Positions 16,715 through 24,866 of a stretch of 32,442 nucleotides of DNA are shown one piece after another. The stretch is from NCBI RefSeq assembly GCF_016793705.1, contig NZ_JAEULO010000034.1:1-32442 (forward strand), written 5' to 3'. The notes beneath the pieces were generated by a model, which saw only the letters and a program-made list of their open reading frames with translations, was not told the DNA's origin and did not search any database. Each line of letters opens with the position of its first letter. Position 1 is the first letter of the stretch. The stretch is from Tabrizicola sp. GTDB taxonomy: Bacteria; Pseudomonadota; Alphaproteobacteria; Rhodobacterales; Rhodobacteraceae. Made by a program: the position numbers and the translations under genes.

Positions 16715-16774
16715 CCAAGCAGGGCCGGATAGTCAGGCATTGACAGGCTGACCTTCGTTTCCAAAAAGATGTTC

Positions 16775-16820
16775 TTGACAAGATTTGGATCGTTCTAATA
16801 TCAACTTGGAACGATCCAAA
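16775..16820 (+). promoter_or_regulatory. Promoter with paired LacI-type operators driving the catabolic operon
   Basis: A perfect -35 box TTGACA (16775-16780) is followed by TAATAT (16796-16801, spacer 15) or TATCAA (16799-16804, spacer 18). A perfect 12-bp inverted repeat surrounds this: TTTGGATCGTTC (16784-16795) and GAACGATCCAAA (16809-16820) with 13 bp between. Each arm is itself the core of a LacI-family palindrome with a central CG: TTGGATCGTTCTAA (16785-16798) and TTGGAACGATCCAA (16806-16819). Their centres are 21 bp apart, so both face the same side of the helix, one between -35 and -10 and one over the start site. The likely ligand is the LacI protein encoded at 31427-32428. The gene downstream has GAGGA four bases before its ATG. 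Confidence 0.75.
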
Positions 16821-16833
16821 AATCGAGGAAAGC

Positions 16834-17835
16834 ATGCGCTGGGGCCTGATCGGGGCAAGTACCATTGCCGAACAGTTCATGATCGAGGCCATCCGCGCAA
16901 CCGGGGGCGAGGTCGCAGCCGTGGTCAGCACGACCGAGGCGCGCGGGGCAGATTTCTCCCGCACGCAGGGTATTCCGGCCCATGGCACCGCGCTGGCACT
17001 GGCGCTGGATGACCCGACGATCGGCGCGGTCTACATCTCTTCGACCAACGATAAGCACCACGCGCAAGCGCTGGCGGCGATCCAAGCGGGAAAGCATGTG
17101 CTTTGCGAAAAGCCGCTTGCGATGACGGTCGAGGATGCATTCGCCATGGTCCGCGCCGCAGACGCGGCAGGCTTAATCTTCGCCACCAACCACCACCTGC
17201 GCGCATCCGGCTCGCATCGTGCGATCCGCGACCTCATAGCCTCTGGCCGCATCGGGCGCGTGTTGTCACTTCGCCTGTTCCATGCCGTTCACCTGCCCGC
17301 GAACCTGCAAGGCTGGCGGATCAACGACGCTTCGGTGGGTGGCGGGGTGATTCCCGACGTCACCGTTCACGACGCCGATGTCGCGCGTTTCCTTCTGGGT
17401 GAGGATCCTGTGACGGTCGTGGCGCAGATGTCCGTCTCAGGCATGGGGCAAGGGGTAGAGGACAGCGCGATGTCGGTCTGGACCATGCCTTCGGGCACGA
17501 TGGTCATGTCGCACGAAAGCTTCACCCATCCCTTCGCGGGTTCGGGGCTGGAGGTGCATGGCACCGAAGGCTCGATATTCGCACGCGGCGTGATGACGCA
17601 ACTGCCCGTGGGCGAGATCGAACTGGTCACGGGGCAGGGCCGCGCGCCGGTGCCCTATCCGCAGCACAACCTCTATGTTCAGGGTGTCACCGATTTCCTT
17701 TCGGCCATCGCGGGCAAGGGTCAGCCCGCCGCGAGCGGCAGGGATGGCGTTGCCTCGCTGGCCGTTGCGCTGGCGGTGCGCGAGGCCGCCCGCACCGGCA
17801 TCCGCCAGACCGTAGACTATGTGAGGATCGCATGA
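16834..17835 (+). CDS. Gfo/Idh/MocA oxidoreductase, 1,5-anhydro-D-fructose reductase-like
   Basis: NADP-dependent dehydrogenase. The 333-residue protein has the N-terminal Rossmann motif GLIGASTIA (residues 4-12), CEKPLAMT with Lys93, and GGGVIPDVTVHDADVARF with Asp175 and His179. These align with the catalytic Lys94, Asp176 and His180 of Sinorhizobium morelense 1,5-anhydro-D-fructose reductase (AFR), which is also about 333 residues and shares TNHHLR, HLQGWR-like and GLEVHGTEGS segments, as I remember that sequence. AFR reduces anhydrofructose to 1,5-anhydromannitol; the relevant direction and substrate here are unknown. It is the first gene of the LacI-controlled operon, and its stop overlaps the next start by 4 nt. 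Confidence 0.88.
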   Translation: MRWGLIGASTIAEQFMIEAIRATGGEVAAVVSTTEARGADFSRTQGIPAHGTALALALDDPTIGAVYISSTNDKHHAQALAAIQAGKHVLCEKPLAMTVEDAFAMVRAADAAGLIFATNHHLRASGSHRAIRDLIASGRIGRVLSLRLFHAVHLPANLQGWRINDASVGGGVIPDVTVHDADVARFLLGEDPVTVVAQMSVSGMGQGVEDSAMSVWTMPSGTMVMSHESFTHPFAGSGLEVHGTEGSIFARGVMTQLPVGEIELVTGQGRAPVPYPQHNLYVQGVTDFLSAIAGKGQPAASGRDGVASLAVALAVREAARTGIRQTVDYVRIA

Positions 17836-19403
17836 CCAAACTCGTCTCCGCCGCCCAAGCCGTCGCCCGCATCGCCGACGGGGCGGTCGTCACGGTGTCC
17901 TCCTCCTCCGCGCTCGGCTGCCCCGATCTTGTTCTGAAGGCGTTGGGCGAGCGGTTCCGCACTGAGCGTCACCCGAAGGCCATCACCACGCTCCACCCCA
18001 TTGCCGCAGGCGACATGTACGGCGTCAAGGGGATGGACTGGATCGCGCAGGACGGCCTTCTGGCGCGGGTTCTCGCCGGCTCTTACCCCTCCGGCTCCTC
18101 CAACCTCCCGATGCCAGAGATCTGGAAGATGATCGTCGAGGATCGGGTTGCCGCCTACAATGTTCCGTCGGGGATCATGTTCGACATGCACCGCGAGGCC
18201 GCCGCCCGCCGCCCGGGTGTCCTGACCAGGGTGGGCATGGACACTTTCGTCGATCCCCGGCGCGAGGGTTGCGCGATGAACGCCCAGGGCGCGGCCGCCC
18301 CCATCGTCCACCGCGTCGAATTCGGCGGCGAGACCTGGCTACACTTTCCCAACATTTCGCCCGATGTGTGCATCCTGCGCGCGACCACGGCAGATGAATG
18401 GGGCAACCTGACCTATGAACACGAAGGCGCCTATCTGGGCGGGCTGGAACAGGCCATCGCGACCCGCAACAACCGGGGCCTTGTCATCGCCCAGGTTTCC
18501 CGCTTCACCGCCAAGGGCAGCTTGCGTCCGCATGACGTTCGCGTCCCTGGCCACCTGGTCGACCTGATCGTCCTTGACCCCGACCAGCGCCAGACCACCG
18601 AGACCCGCTATGACCCGGCGATCTCGGGCCAGATCATGCGGCCATGGTCCAGCTTTACCCTGGCCGAGCATGGTATTGAAAAGGTCATCGCCCGCCGCGC
18701 TGCGCTGGAGCTGAAGGCGGGCATGACCGCCAACCTTGGCTTCGGCATCAGCGCCATGGTTCCCCGCATCCTGCTGGAGGAAGGTCACCCCGAAGCCGTG
18801 ACCTGGGCCATCGAGCAGGGCGCGGTGGGAGGGATGCCGCTGACCGGCTTCGCCTTCGGCTGTGCCTCGAACGCCGACGCCTATGTCCCCTCGCCGCAGC
18901 AGTTCATCTACTTCCAGGGCGCGGGGTTCGACCTGTCGTTCCTGTCGTTCCTGGAGATCGACGTCGAGGGTAACGTCAATGTCTCGAAGCTGGGGAAAAA
19001 GCCTTATCTGACAGCGGGTTGCGGCGGTTTCGTCGACATCACCGCGCATGCTCGCAAGATCGTCTTCTCCGGCTGGTTCGAGGCGGGGGCCGACGTGAGG
19101 ATCGGGGCGGGGGGCCTGACCGTCGCTGCCCCCGGCAAGTTCTGCAAGATGGTCGAGAAGGTCGAACACGTCACCTTCTCGGGCACCCGCGCGCGGGGCC
19201 AGGGTCAGGAGGTGTTGTATATCACCGAACGCTGCGTGATCCGGCTGACCGACAAGGGGCTGGTGGCGACCGAGATCATGCCGGGCATCGACCCCGCACG
19301 GGACATCGTCGGCGCCAGCCAGGGCCGGGTGACGGTGGCGGAGAATGCCAGCACCATGCCGCTGTCGCTTCTCGCCGAAGGCCCGATGGGGTGGCAGCCA
19401 TGA
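17832..19403 (+). CDS. Family I acyl-CoA:acetate/3-ketoacid CoA-transferase, fused alpha-beta
   Basis: Moves CoA between carboxylates through a glutamyl-CoA intermediate. The 523-residue protein joins both halves of a family I transferase, as in propionate/acetate CoA-transferases of the YdiF/PCT type. The N-terminal half contains VTVSSSSALGCPDLVLKAL and DGLLARVLAGSYPSG; the C-terminal half contains LKAGMTANLGFGISAMVPRIL and WAIEQGAVGG. Glu328 in the latter corresponds to the catalytic glutamate (Glu333 in YdiF). The C-terminal GCGGFVDITAHARKIVFSG is also typical. The substrate acid is unknown. A CoA-transferase inside a sugar-transporter operon is unusual and implies a carboxylic acid intermediate. 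It is coupled at both ends by ATGA overlaps. Confidence 0.9.
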   Translation: MTKLVSAAQAVARIADGAVVTVSSSSALGCPDLVLKALGERFRTERHPKAITTLHPIAAGDMYGVKGMDWIAQDGLLARVLAGSYPSGSSNLPMPEIWKMIVEDRVAAYNVPSGIMFDMHREAAARRPGVLTRVGMDTFVDPRREGCAMNAQGAAAPIVHRVEFGGETWLHFPNISPDVCILRATTADEWGNLTYEHEGAYLGGLEQAIATRNNRGLVIAQVSRFTAKGSLRPHDVRVPGHLVDLIVLDPDQRQTTETRYDPAISGQIMRPWSSFTLAEHGIEKVIARRAALELKAGMTANLGFGISAMVPRILLEEGHPEAVTWAIEQGAVGGMPLTGFAFGCASNADAYVPSPQQFIYFQGAGFDLSFLSFLEIDVEGNVNVSKLGKKPYLTAGCGGFVDITAHARKIVFSGWFEAGADVRIGAGGLTVAAPGKFCKMVEKVEHVTFSGTRARGQGQEVLYITERCVIRLTDKGLVATEIMPGIDPARDIVGASQGRVTVAENASTMPLSLLAEGPMGWQP

Positions 19404-20167
19404 CCGGTGTTCGTCTGCATATCGCTGGGCCGGTGGCCGAGCTGCGGCTGGATAACCCAGCCAAACTCAACTGCTTCACGGTGGAGATGCTGGGCCAGCT
19501 CGCCAGCCATCTGGAGGTCATCGAGGGCCGCCCGGACGTGCGCGCCGTGATCCTGACGGGCGAGGGCGAGAAGGCCTTCTGCTCGGGTGCCGACATCAAC
19601 GCCTGGGGCGGACTTTCCCCCGCCGATTTCGCCCGCAACTGGGTGCGCGGCGGGCATCGCATCTTTGACCGGCTGGCCCGTCTGGCCAAGCCCACGATCG
19701 CCGCCCTGAACGGTCATGCTTTCGGGGGGGGGCTGGAACTCGCGACAGCCTGCGACATCCGGGTGATCACCCCGAAAGCCACCATCGCGCTGCCCGAGGC
19801 GGGGGTGGGGATCGTACCCGGCTGGTCCGGCTCGCAGCGGCTGACCCGCCTGATCCCGGAAGGCATGGTCAAGGAAATGGCCCTTTTCGGTCGCCGGATC
19901 GGGGCGGGCCGTCTTCTGTCCTGTGGTTTCGTTGCCGAGATTGCCGATGATGTCCGTTCGGCTGCGCTGGAGATCGCCGAAAAGGCCGCCACCCTCTCGC
20001 CCCGCGCGACCGAGATCACCAAGGCGATGATCCATGCGGGCCAGGGCGAGGATTCAGCGGCGCTGATCGAGGCGCTCGGCTCTGCTGCCATCGCCGCCAG
20101 CGCCGACCGGCAGGAGGGTGTGGCCGCCTTCCAAGCCAAGCGCAAAGCAGAATTTCCGGGAACCTGA
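19400..20167 (+). CDS. Enoyl-CoA hydratase/isomerase family (crotonase) protein
   Basis: Crotonase-fold enzyme acting on an acyl-CoA. The 255-residue protein has the oxyanion-hole segment AFCSGADINAW and the second one GHAFGGGLELATACD. Glu113 and Glu133 occupy the positions of the two catalytic glutamates of enoyl-CoA hydratase, with the same 20-residue spacing, so hydration/dehydration chemistry is plausible. The PGWSGSQRL segment replaces the usual PGAGGTQRL. The ATG at 19400 was chosen because it overlaps the CoA-transferase stop (ATGA); the open frame upstream is a shadow. Together with the preceding gene it forms a two-step CoA module whose substrate is not known. Confidence 0.9.
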   Translation: MTGVRLHIAGPVAELRLDNPAKLNCFTVEMLGQLASHLEVIEGRPDVRAVILTGEGEKAFCSGADINAWGGLSPADFARNWVRGGHRIFDRLARLAKPTIAALNGHAFGGGLELATACDIRVITPKATIALPEAGVGIVPGWSGSQRLTRLIPEGMVKEMALFGRRIGAGRLLSCGFVAEIADDVRSAALEIAEKAATLSPRATEITKAMIHAGQGEDSAALIEALGSAAIAASADRQEGVAAFQAKRKAEFPGT

Positions 20168-20168
20168 G

Positions 20169-21692
20169 ATGCTCGACCTGACAATTATCCCTTCTACTGG
20201 CGCAACCCTTCCCGAGGTCCGGCTCAACCGGCACTGGATCAATGGCGCATTTACTCCGGAGGCGATGGCGGACTGGACCGAACGGATCTCTCCCTCGCAT
20301 GGGGCGGTGGTCAGCCGCTCGCTGCGCGGGACCGCAAAAGATGCAGAAGCCGCCATCGCCGCCGCCCGTGCCGCCTTTGACGACGGGCGCTGGAGCGGGC
20401 TTTCCGGCAAGGCCCGCGCCACCGTCCTGCTGAAAGTCGCCGACCTGATCGAGGCCAACGTGGACCGCATGGCGCTGATCGAGACACTGGAATCCGGCAA
20501 ACCGATCACCCAGGCGCGGGGCGAGGTTTCGGGCGCCGCCGACCTCTGGCGCTACGCTGCCTCGCTTGCCCGCACCTTGCACGGCGACAGCCACAATTCG
20601 CTTGGCCAGGACATGCTGGCGGTGGTGCTGAAGGAGCCTATCGGCGTCGTCTCGATCATCACGCCCTGGAACTTCCCGTTCTGGATTCTTTCCCAGAAGC
20701 TGCCCTTCGCTCTTGCGGCGGGCTGCACCTGCGTGGTCAAGCCGTCGGAACTGACTCCGTCAACCGCCGTGATGCTGGCGGACCTCCTTACCGAAGCAGG
20801 ACTTCCATCAGGCGTCGTCAACATCGTCCTCGGCCATGGTCAGCCGGTCGGGTCAACGCTTGCCTCGGATCCGCGCGTTGACATGATCACCTTCACCGGC
20901 TCCACTGTAGTGGGCAAGGGGATCGCGGCGGCGGCTTCAGGCACGCTGAAGAAGGTTGCGCTGGAGCTTGGCGGCAAGAACCCGCAGGTGATCTTCCCCG
21001 ACGCCGATCTCGAATCCGCCGCAGATGCCGTGACCTTCGGCGTCTATTTCAACACAGGCCAGTGTTGCAACTCTGGCAGCCGGATTGTCGTGCACGAGGA
21101 CATCGCCGAAGCCTTCGCTGCCCGGGTCGTGGAACTCTCGAAGCAGGTGGCCTTCGGCGACCCGCTTGACCCCGCGACCCAGGTCGGCGCCATCGTCAGC
21201 CCGGAACATGGTGCGAAGATCGACCGCTACGTCGCCGCCGCGCGTGAGGCCGGGGCCAGTGTCGTGCTTGGCGGCGGCCACTTGGAGGTGCCGGGCCTTG
21301 TGCCCCAGTTCTACCAGCCCACGGTCGTGACCGGCGTCACACCGGACATGGCGATCGCCCGCGAGGAGGTCTTCGGACCCGTTCTCGCCGTCCTCACCTT
21401 CCGCACACTGGACGAAGCGCTGAATCTGGTGAACCATGCCGACTACGGCCTCTCCGCCGGGGTATGGAGCGAAAATGTCCACACCTGCCTTACCTTTGCC
21501 CGTGCTGCCCAGGCGGGCACAGTCTGGACCAACACCTGGATGGACGGTTTTCCGGAGGTCACCTTCGGCGGGGTCAAACAATCCGGCCTTGGCCGCGAGA
21601 TCGGCCGCCATGGCCTGGACGAGTTCATGGAGATCAAGTCGCTGGTGATGCGGATCGGCCGCACGCGCGCGCCTTGGGTAAGACCCCGCTGA
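20169..21692 (+). CDS. NAD(P)-dependent aldehyde dehydrogenase
   Basis: Oxidises an aldehyde to a carboxylic acid. The 507-residue protein has the ALDH superfamily landmarks: ITPWNFPFW, the nucleotide-binding TFTGSTVVGK, ALELGGKNPQVIF with general base Glu266, and NTGQCC with nucleophile Cys300. The C-terminal EEVFGPVLAVL and FGGVKQSGLGREIG motifs are intact. It belongs to the broad betaine-aldehyde/gamma-aminobutyraldehyde-like branch, so substrate prediction is weak. The ATG at 20169 starts 1 bp after the crotonase stop; an in-frame ATG at 20118 lies inside that gene and was rejected. It could supply the acid that the CoA-transferase activates. Confidence 0.93.
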   Translation: MLDLTIIPSTGATLPEVRLNRHWINGAFTPEAMADWTERISPSHGAVVSRSLRGTAKDAEAAIAAARAAFDDGRWSGLSGKARATVLLKVADLIEANVDRMALIETLESGKPITQARGEVSGAADLWRYAASLARTLHGDSHNSLGQDMLAVVLKEPIGVVSIITPWNFPFWILSQKLPFALAAGCTCVVKPSELTPSTAVMLADLLTEAGLPSGVVNIVLGHGQPVGSTLASDPRVDMITFTGSTVVGKGIAAAASGTLKKVALELGGKNPQVIFPDADLESAADAVTFGVYFNTGQCCNSGSRIVVHEDIAEAFAARVVELSKQVAFGDPLDPATQVGAIVSPEHGAKIDRYVAAAREAGASVVLGGGHLEVPGLVPQFYQPTVVTGVTPDMAIAREEVFGPVLAVLTFRTLDEALNLVNHADYGLSAGVWSENVHTCLTFARAAQAGTVWTNTWMDGFPEVTFGGVKQSGLGREIGRHGLDEFMEIKSLVMRIGRTRAPWVRPR

Positions 21693-21728
21693 CGGCGGGC
21701 AACGATGCGCAAAACGGGAGGAACCACA

Positions 21729-22979
21729 ATGCGCCTGTTTGGAAAGACGATGACCGCCGCGGCGGCCCTGGTGATGACTACATCGATTGGTTTCGCGGAA
21801 GACGTTGAAGTCCTGCACTGGTGGACATCCGGCGGCGAGGCGGCCGCCTTGAACGTGCTGAAGGACAATCTGGCCGCCGGCGGTACCGGCTGGGTCGACA
21901 TGCCGGTCGCCGGGGGCGGGGGCGAAGCCGCCATGACGGCGCTCCGCGCCCGCGTCACGGCAGGCGATCCTCCCACCGCCGTGCAGATGCTTGGCTTCGA
22001 CATCCAGGACTGGGCGGCCGAGGGGGCGCTCGCCGACCTGACCGCCACGGCGCAGGCCGAGGGCTGGGACAAGGTTGTTCCGGCCGCGCTCCAGGCCTTC
22101 TCGACCTATGACGGCAAATGGGTCGCCGCCCCGGTCAATGTCCACTCGACCAACTGGGTCTGGATCAACAAGGCCGCGCTCGACGCCACTGGCCTTGCCG
22201 CGCCGACCACCTGGGACGAACTGGTGGCCGTGCTCGACAAGATGAAGGAAAACGGGATCACGCCCCTCGGCCACGGCGGTCAGCCCTGGCAGGAAGCCAC
22301 CGTCTTCGACGGCGTGGTGCTCGGCATGGGCGGAGACCTGTACAAGAAGGCTTTCATCGACCTCGACCCCGCCGCGCTGGGTGGGCCGGAGATGGCTGAA
22401 GCCTTCAATCGTCTGATCAAGCTGCGTTCCTATGTTGACGACAACTTCTCCGGTCGCGACTGGAACCTGGCCTCGGCGATGGTGATCAACGGCGAGGCCG
22501 GGATGCAGATGATGGGCGACTGGGCCAAGGGCGAGTTCCTGAAGGCCGGCAAGGTCCCCGGAACCGATTTCGTCTGCATCCGCTTCCCGGGTACGCAAGG
22601 CTCGGTCACGTTCAACTCCGACCAGTTCGCGATGTTCAACCAGTCGGACGCTGCCAAGCAGGAAGCACAGGTCGCAATGGCCAAGGCGATCATGGATCCG
22701 GCCTTCCAGTCGGCGTTCAACGTGGTCAAGGGCTCGGTCCCGGCGCGGACCGACGTGCCGAACGACGCCTTCGACGACTGCGGCAAGAAGGGCATGGTCG
22801 ACCTTGCGGAAGCCAACACCGCCGGCACGCTCTACGGCTCGATGGCGCATGGCCATGCCGCGCCTGCGGCGGTGAAGAACGCCACCTATGACGTGATCAC
22901 TGCGGCCTTCAACGGCGAGTATGCCGATGGAGCAGCCGCCGCTGCCGCGCTGGCCGAAGCCGTCGCCGCCGCGCAGTGA
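21729..22979 (+). CDS. Sugar ABC transporter, periplasmic binding protein (glucose-type, GtsA-like)
   Basis: Family 1 extracellular solute receptor. The 416-residue precursor has a 23-residue signal peptide (basic MRLFGK, hydrophobic core, cleavage after IGFA). The mature protein starts with [18 protein letters not shown]. This HWWTSGGE opening, the [16 protein letters not shown] segment and [15 protein letters not shown] are typical of glucose/mannose receptors such as Pseudomonas GtsA. A glucose-like pyranose or polyol ligand is therefore likely but not proven. The ATG at 21729 has GGGAGGA about 6 bases upstream, which is why the earlier ATG at 21705 was rejected. The last 60 residues are alanine-rich. 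A cluster of three hairpins separates it from the permease genes. Confidence 0.92.
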   Translation: MRLFGKTMTAAAALVMTTSIGFAEDVEVLHWWTSGGEAAALNVLKDNLAAGGTGWVDMPVAGGGGEAAMTALRARVTAGDPPTAVQMLGFDIQDWAAEGALADLTATAQAEGWDKVVPAALQAFSTYDGKWVAAPVNVHSTNWVWINKAALDATGLAAPTTWDELVAVLDKMKENGITPLGHGGQPWQEATVFDGVVLGMGGDLYKKAFIDLDPAALGGPEMAEAFNRLIKLRSYVDDNFSGRDWNLASAMVINGEAGMQMMGDWAKGEFLKAGKVPGTDFVCIRFPGTQGSVTFNSDQFAMFNQSDAAKQEAQVAMAKAIMDPAFQSAFNVVKGSVPARTDVPNDAFDDCGKKGMVDLAEANTAGTLYGSMAHGHAAPAAVKNATYDVITAAFNGEYADGAAAAAALAEAVAAAQ

Positions 22980-22989
22980 CCTGAAAGAA

Positions 22990-23065
22990 GGGGGCGGCTC
23001 TGGTCGCCCCCAGCCCCAAATTCCTTAAGCAAGGAATTTGTCAAAATCCTTACTGAAGGATTTTG
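22990..23065 (+). repeat. Three consecutive hairpins between binding-protein and permease genes
   Basis: Hairpin 1 is GGGGGCG/CGCCCCC (22990-23011). Hairpin 2 is a perfect 10-bp stem, CAAATTCCTT with AAGGAATTTG (23017-23040, loop AAGC). Hairpin 3 is another perfect 10-bp stem, CAAAATCCTT with AAGGATTTTG (23042-23065, loop ACTG). Hairpins 2 and 3 are near copies and strikingly AT-rich for this genome. The right arm of 2 can also pair with the left arm of 3 at 9 of 10 positions. This probably protects or partly terminates the binding-protein message. The repeat may belong to a dispersed family. Confidence 0.8.
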
Positions 23066-23090
23066 GCCCGCCTGAACCCGAGGGAGGACG

Positions 23091-23987
23091 ATGATGGCCC
23101 CGACCGAGGCCGATTTCCGCACGAAGCTACAGGACTGGTTGCCAAAGCTCGTCCTCGCCCCTTCCTTCGCTGTGACGCTTCTTTTCGTCTACGGCTTCAT
23201 CCTCTTCACCGTCGTGCTCAGCTTCACCGGCTCGAAGATGCTGCCTAAATACGACTGGGTGGGCTTCGAGAACTACCAGAAGCTCTTTGCTTTGCCCGCC
23301 TGGAACACCGCGATCATCAACATCGCGATCTTCGCCACGCTTTACATTGTGATCTGCACGCTGATCGGGTTGATGCTGGCGATCTTCCTCGACCAGAAGA
23401 TCCGGGGCGAGGGGGTTTTGCGTCCGATCTACCTTTACCCGATGGCCCTCAGCTTCATCGTCACCGGCACCGCCTGGAAATGGTTCCTCGACCCCGGCAT
23501 CGGGCTGGAGAAGATCATGCATCTCTGGGGCTGGGAGTCGTTCTCCTTCACCTGGATCAAGGATGGCGAGATGGCGCTTTACACCATCGTCATCGCCGCC
23601 GTCTGGCAGACCTCGGGCTTCGTGATGGCGATGTTCTTGGCCGGCCTGCGCGGCATCGACAACGAGATCCTGAAGGCCGCGCAGATCGACGGCGCCTCGA
23701 ACTGGCAGCTTTACCGGCGGATCGTGATCCCGCTCCTCCGCCCCGCTTTCTTGTCGGCCTTCGTCATCCTCTCCCACCTCGCGATCAAGTCCTACGACCT
23801 GGTCATCGCCTTGACCGGCGGCGGCCCCGGCCGGGCGACCGAGATGCCCGCGACCTTCATGTATTCCTACACCTTCACAAGGAACCAGATGGGCATCGGC
23901 GCCTCCTCTGCCGTGATCATGCTGATGACCATCGCGGCGATCATGGTGCCCTATCTCTACGCCGAGCTGAAGGAGAAGAAGGTATGA
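23091..23987 (+). CDS. Sugar ABC transporter permease 1 (MalF/GtsB-like)
   Basis: Inner-membrane permease of the carbohydrate CUT1 class. The 298-residue protein has six hydrophobic segments, the first at about residues 18-42 (VLAPSFAVTLLFVYGFILF). The ATPase-coupling EAA loop lies near residues 200-220: EILKAAQIDGASNWQLYRRI followed by VIPLLRP. The LTGGGPGRATEMPATFMY region near the C terminus is typical of MalF-type partners. GGGAGG lies just upstream. The start could equally be the next codon, ATG 23094, which has better spacing (6 nt). It overlaps the second permease gene by 4 nt. Confidence 0.93.
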   Translation: MMAPTEADFRTKLQDWLPKLVLAPSFAVTLLFVYGFILFTVVLSFTGSKMLPKYDWVGFENYQKLFALPAWNTAIINIAIFATLYIVICTLIGLMLAIFLDQKIRGEGVLRPIYLYPMALSFIVTGTAWKWFLDPGIGLEKIMHLWGWESFSFTWIKDGEMALYTIVIAAVWQTSGFVMAMFLAGLRGIDNEILKAAQIDGASNWQLYRRIVIPLLRPAFLSAFVILSHLAIKSYDLVIALTGGGPGRATEMPATFMYSYTFTRNQMGIGASSAVIMLMTIAAIMVPYLYAELKEKKV

Positions 23988-24862
23988 GCGCCGTCACCCA
24001 GGACACCGCCGTCAGTACGGGCCGCGCCACCCGCGCCTTCCTCTACCTAATCCTGATCCTCTTCGCGCTTTTCTACCTCCTGCCGCTCTACGTCATGGGG
24101 GTGAACTCGCTGAAGCCGCTGCCGGAAATCACCGGCGGCAACATGATGGCGCTGCCGTCCACGTGGACGCTCGACCCCTGGCGCTCCGCCTGGTCCACCG
24201 CCCAGATCGGGGTGGAGCCGACCGGCCTGAAACCCTATTTCCTGAACTCGATCCTGATGGTCGTTCCCGCAGTCGCGATCTCCACCATCGTCGGCGCGCT
24301 GAACGGTTACGTGCTGACCAAATGGCGCTTCCGCTATGATACCTGGGTCTTCGGGCTAATGCTCTTTTCCTGCTTCATTCCGTTCCAGATCGTCCTCATC
24401 CCGATGGCCGTCGTCCTCGGCAAGCTCGGCCTCGCCGGATCGGTCCCCGGCCTGATCCTCGTCCATGTCGTCTATGGCATCGGCTTCACCACGCTCTACT
24501 TCCGCAACTACTACGCCAGCTTCCCGACCGAGCTGATCCGTGCCGCCCAGATCGACGGGGCCGGGTTCTTCCGGATATTCTGGCGCATCCTCCTGCCCGT
24601 CTCCGGCCCCATCGCGGTGGTCTCGGTGATCTGGCAGTTCACCAACATCTGGAACGACTTCCTGTTCGGCGTCTCCTTCGGCGGCACCTCGCAGCCGATG
24701 ACGGTCGCACTGAACAACCTCGTCCAGTCCTCGACTGGCGTGAAGGAATACAACGTCCATTTCGCGGGCGCGATCCTGGCCGCGCTTCCCACCCTCTTCG
24801 TCTATATCGTCGCAGGCCGCTACTTCGTGCGCGGGCTGATGGCAGGCTCTGTGAAAGGCTGA
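23984..24862 (+). CDS. Sugar ABC transporter permease 2 (MalG/GtsC-like)
   Basis: Second CUT1 membrane subunit. The 292-residue protein has six hydrophobic segments. The first is at about residues 18-40 and is followed by the MalG-type periplasmic stretch [14 protein letters not shown]. The EAA loop reads [20 protein letters not shown], followed by LLPVSGP, and the C-terminal [11 protein letters not shown] and [17 protein letters not shown] are typical of MalG homologues. ATG 23984 was chosen because it overlaps the first permease stop (ATGA); the longer open frame upstream is only a shadow. The ATPase gene follows after 4 bp. Confidence 0.93.
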   Translation: MSAVTQDTAVSTGRATRAFLYLILILFALFYLLPLYVMGVNSLKPLPEITGGNMMALPSTWTLDPWRSAWSTAQIGVEPTGLKPYFLNSILMVVPAVAISTIVGALNGYVLTKWRFRYDTWVFGLMLFSCFIPFQIVLIPMAVVLGKLGLAGSVPGLILVHVVYGIGFTTLYFRNYYASFPTELIRAAQIDGAGFFRIFWRILLPVSGPIAVVSVIWQFTNIWNDFLFGVSFGGTSQPMTVALNNLVQSSTGVKEYNVHFAGAILAALPTLFVYIVAGRYFVRGLMAGSVKG

Positions 24863-24866
24863 CCCG

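Noticed and set aside
16740-16762. Second TTGACA (16740-16745) as an additional operon promoter
   Set aside because: The 17-bp-spaced -10 position reads AAAAAG, a poor match; the downstream TTGACA at 16775 with overlapping operators is better supported.
20937-22856. Long minus-strand open frame across the ALDH and sugar-receptor genes
   Set aside because: Same antisense-shadow effect; it spans two well-supported + strand genes and shows no recognisable domain.
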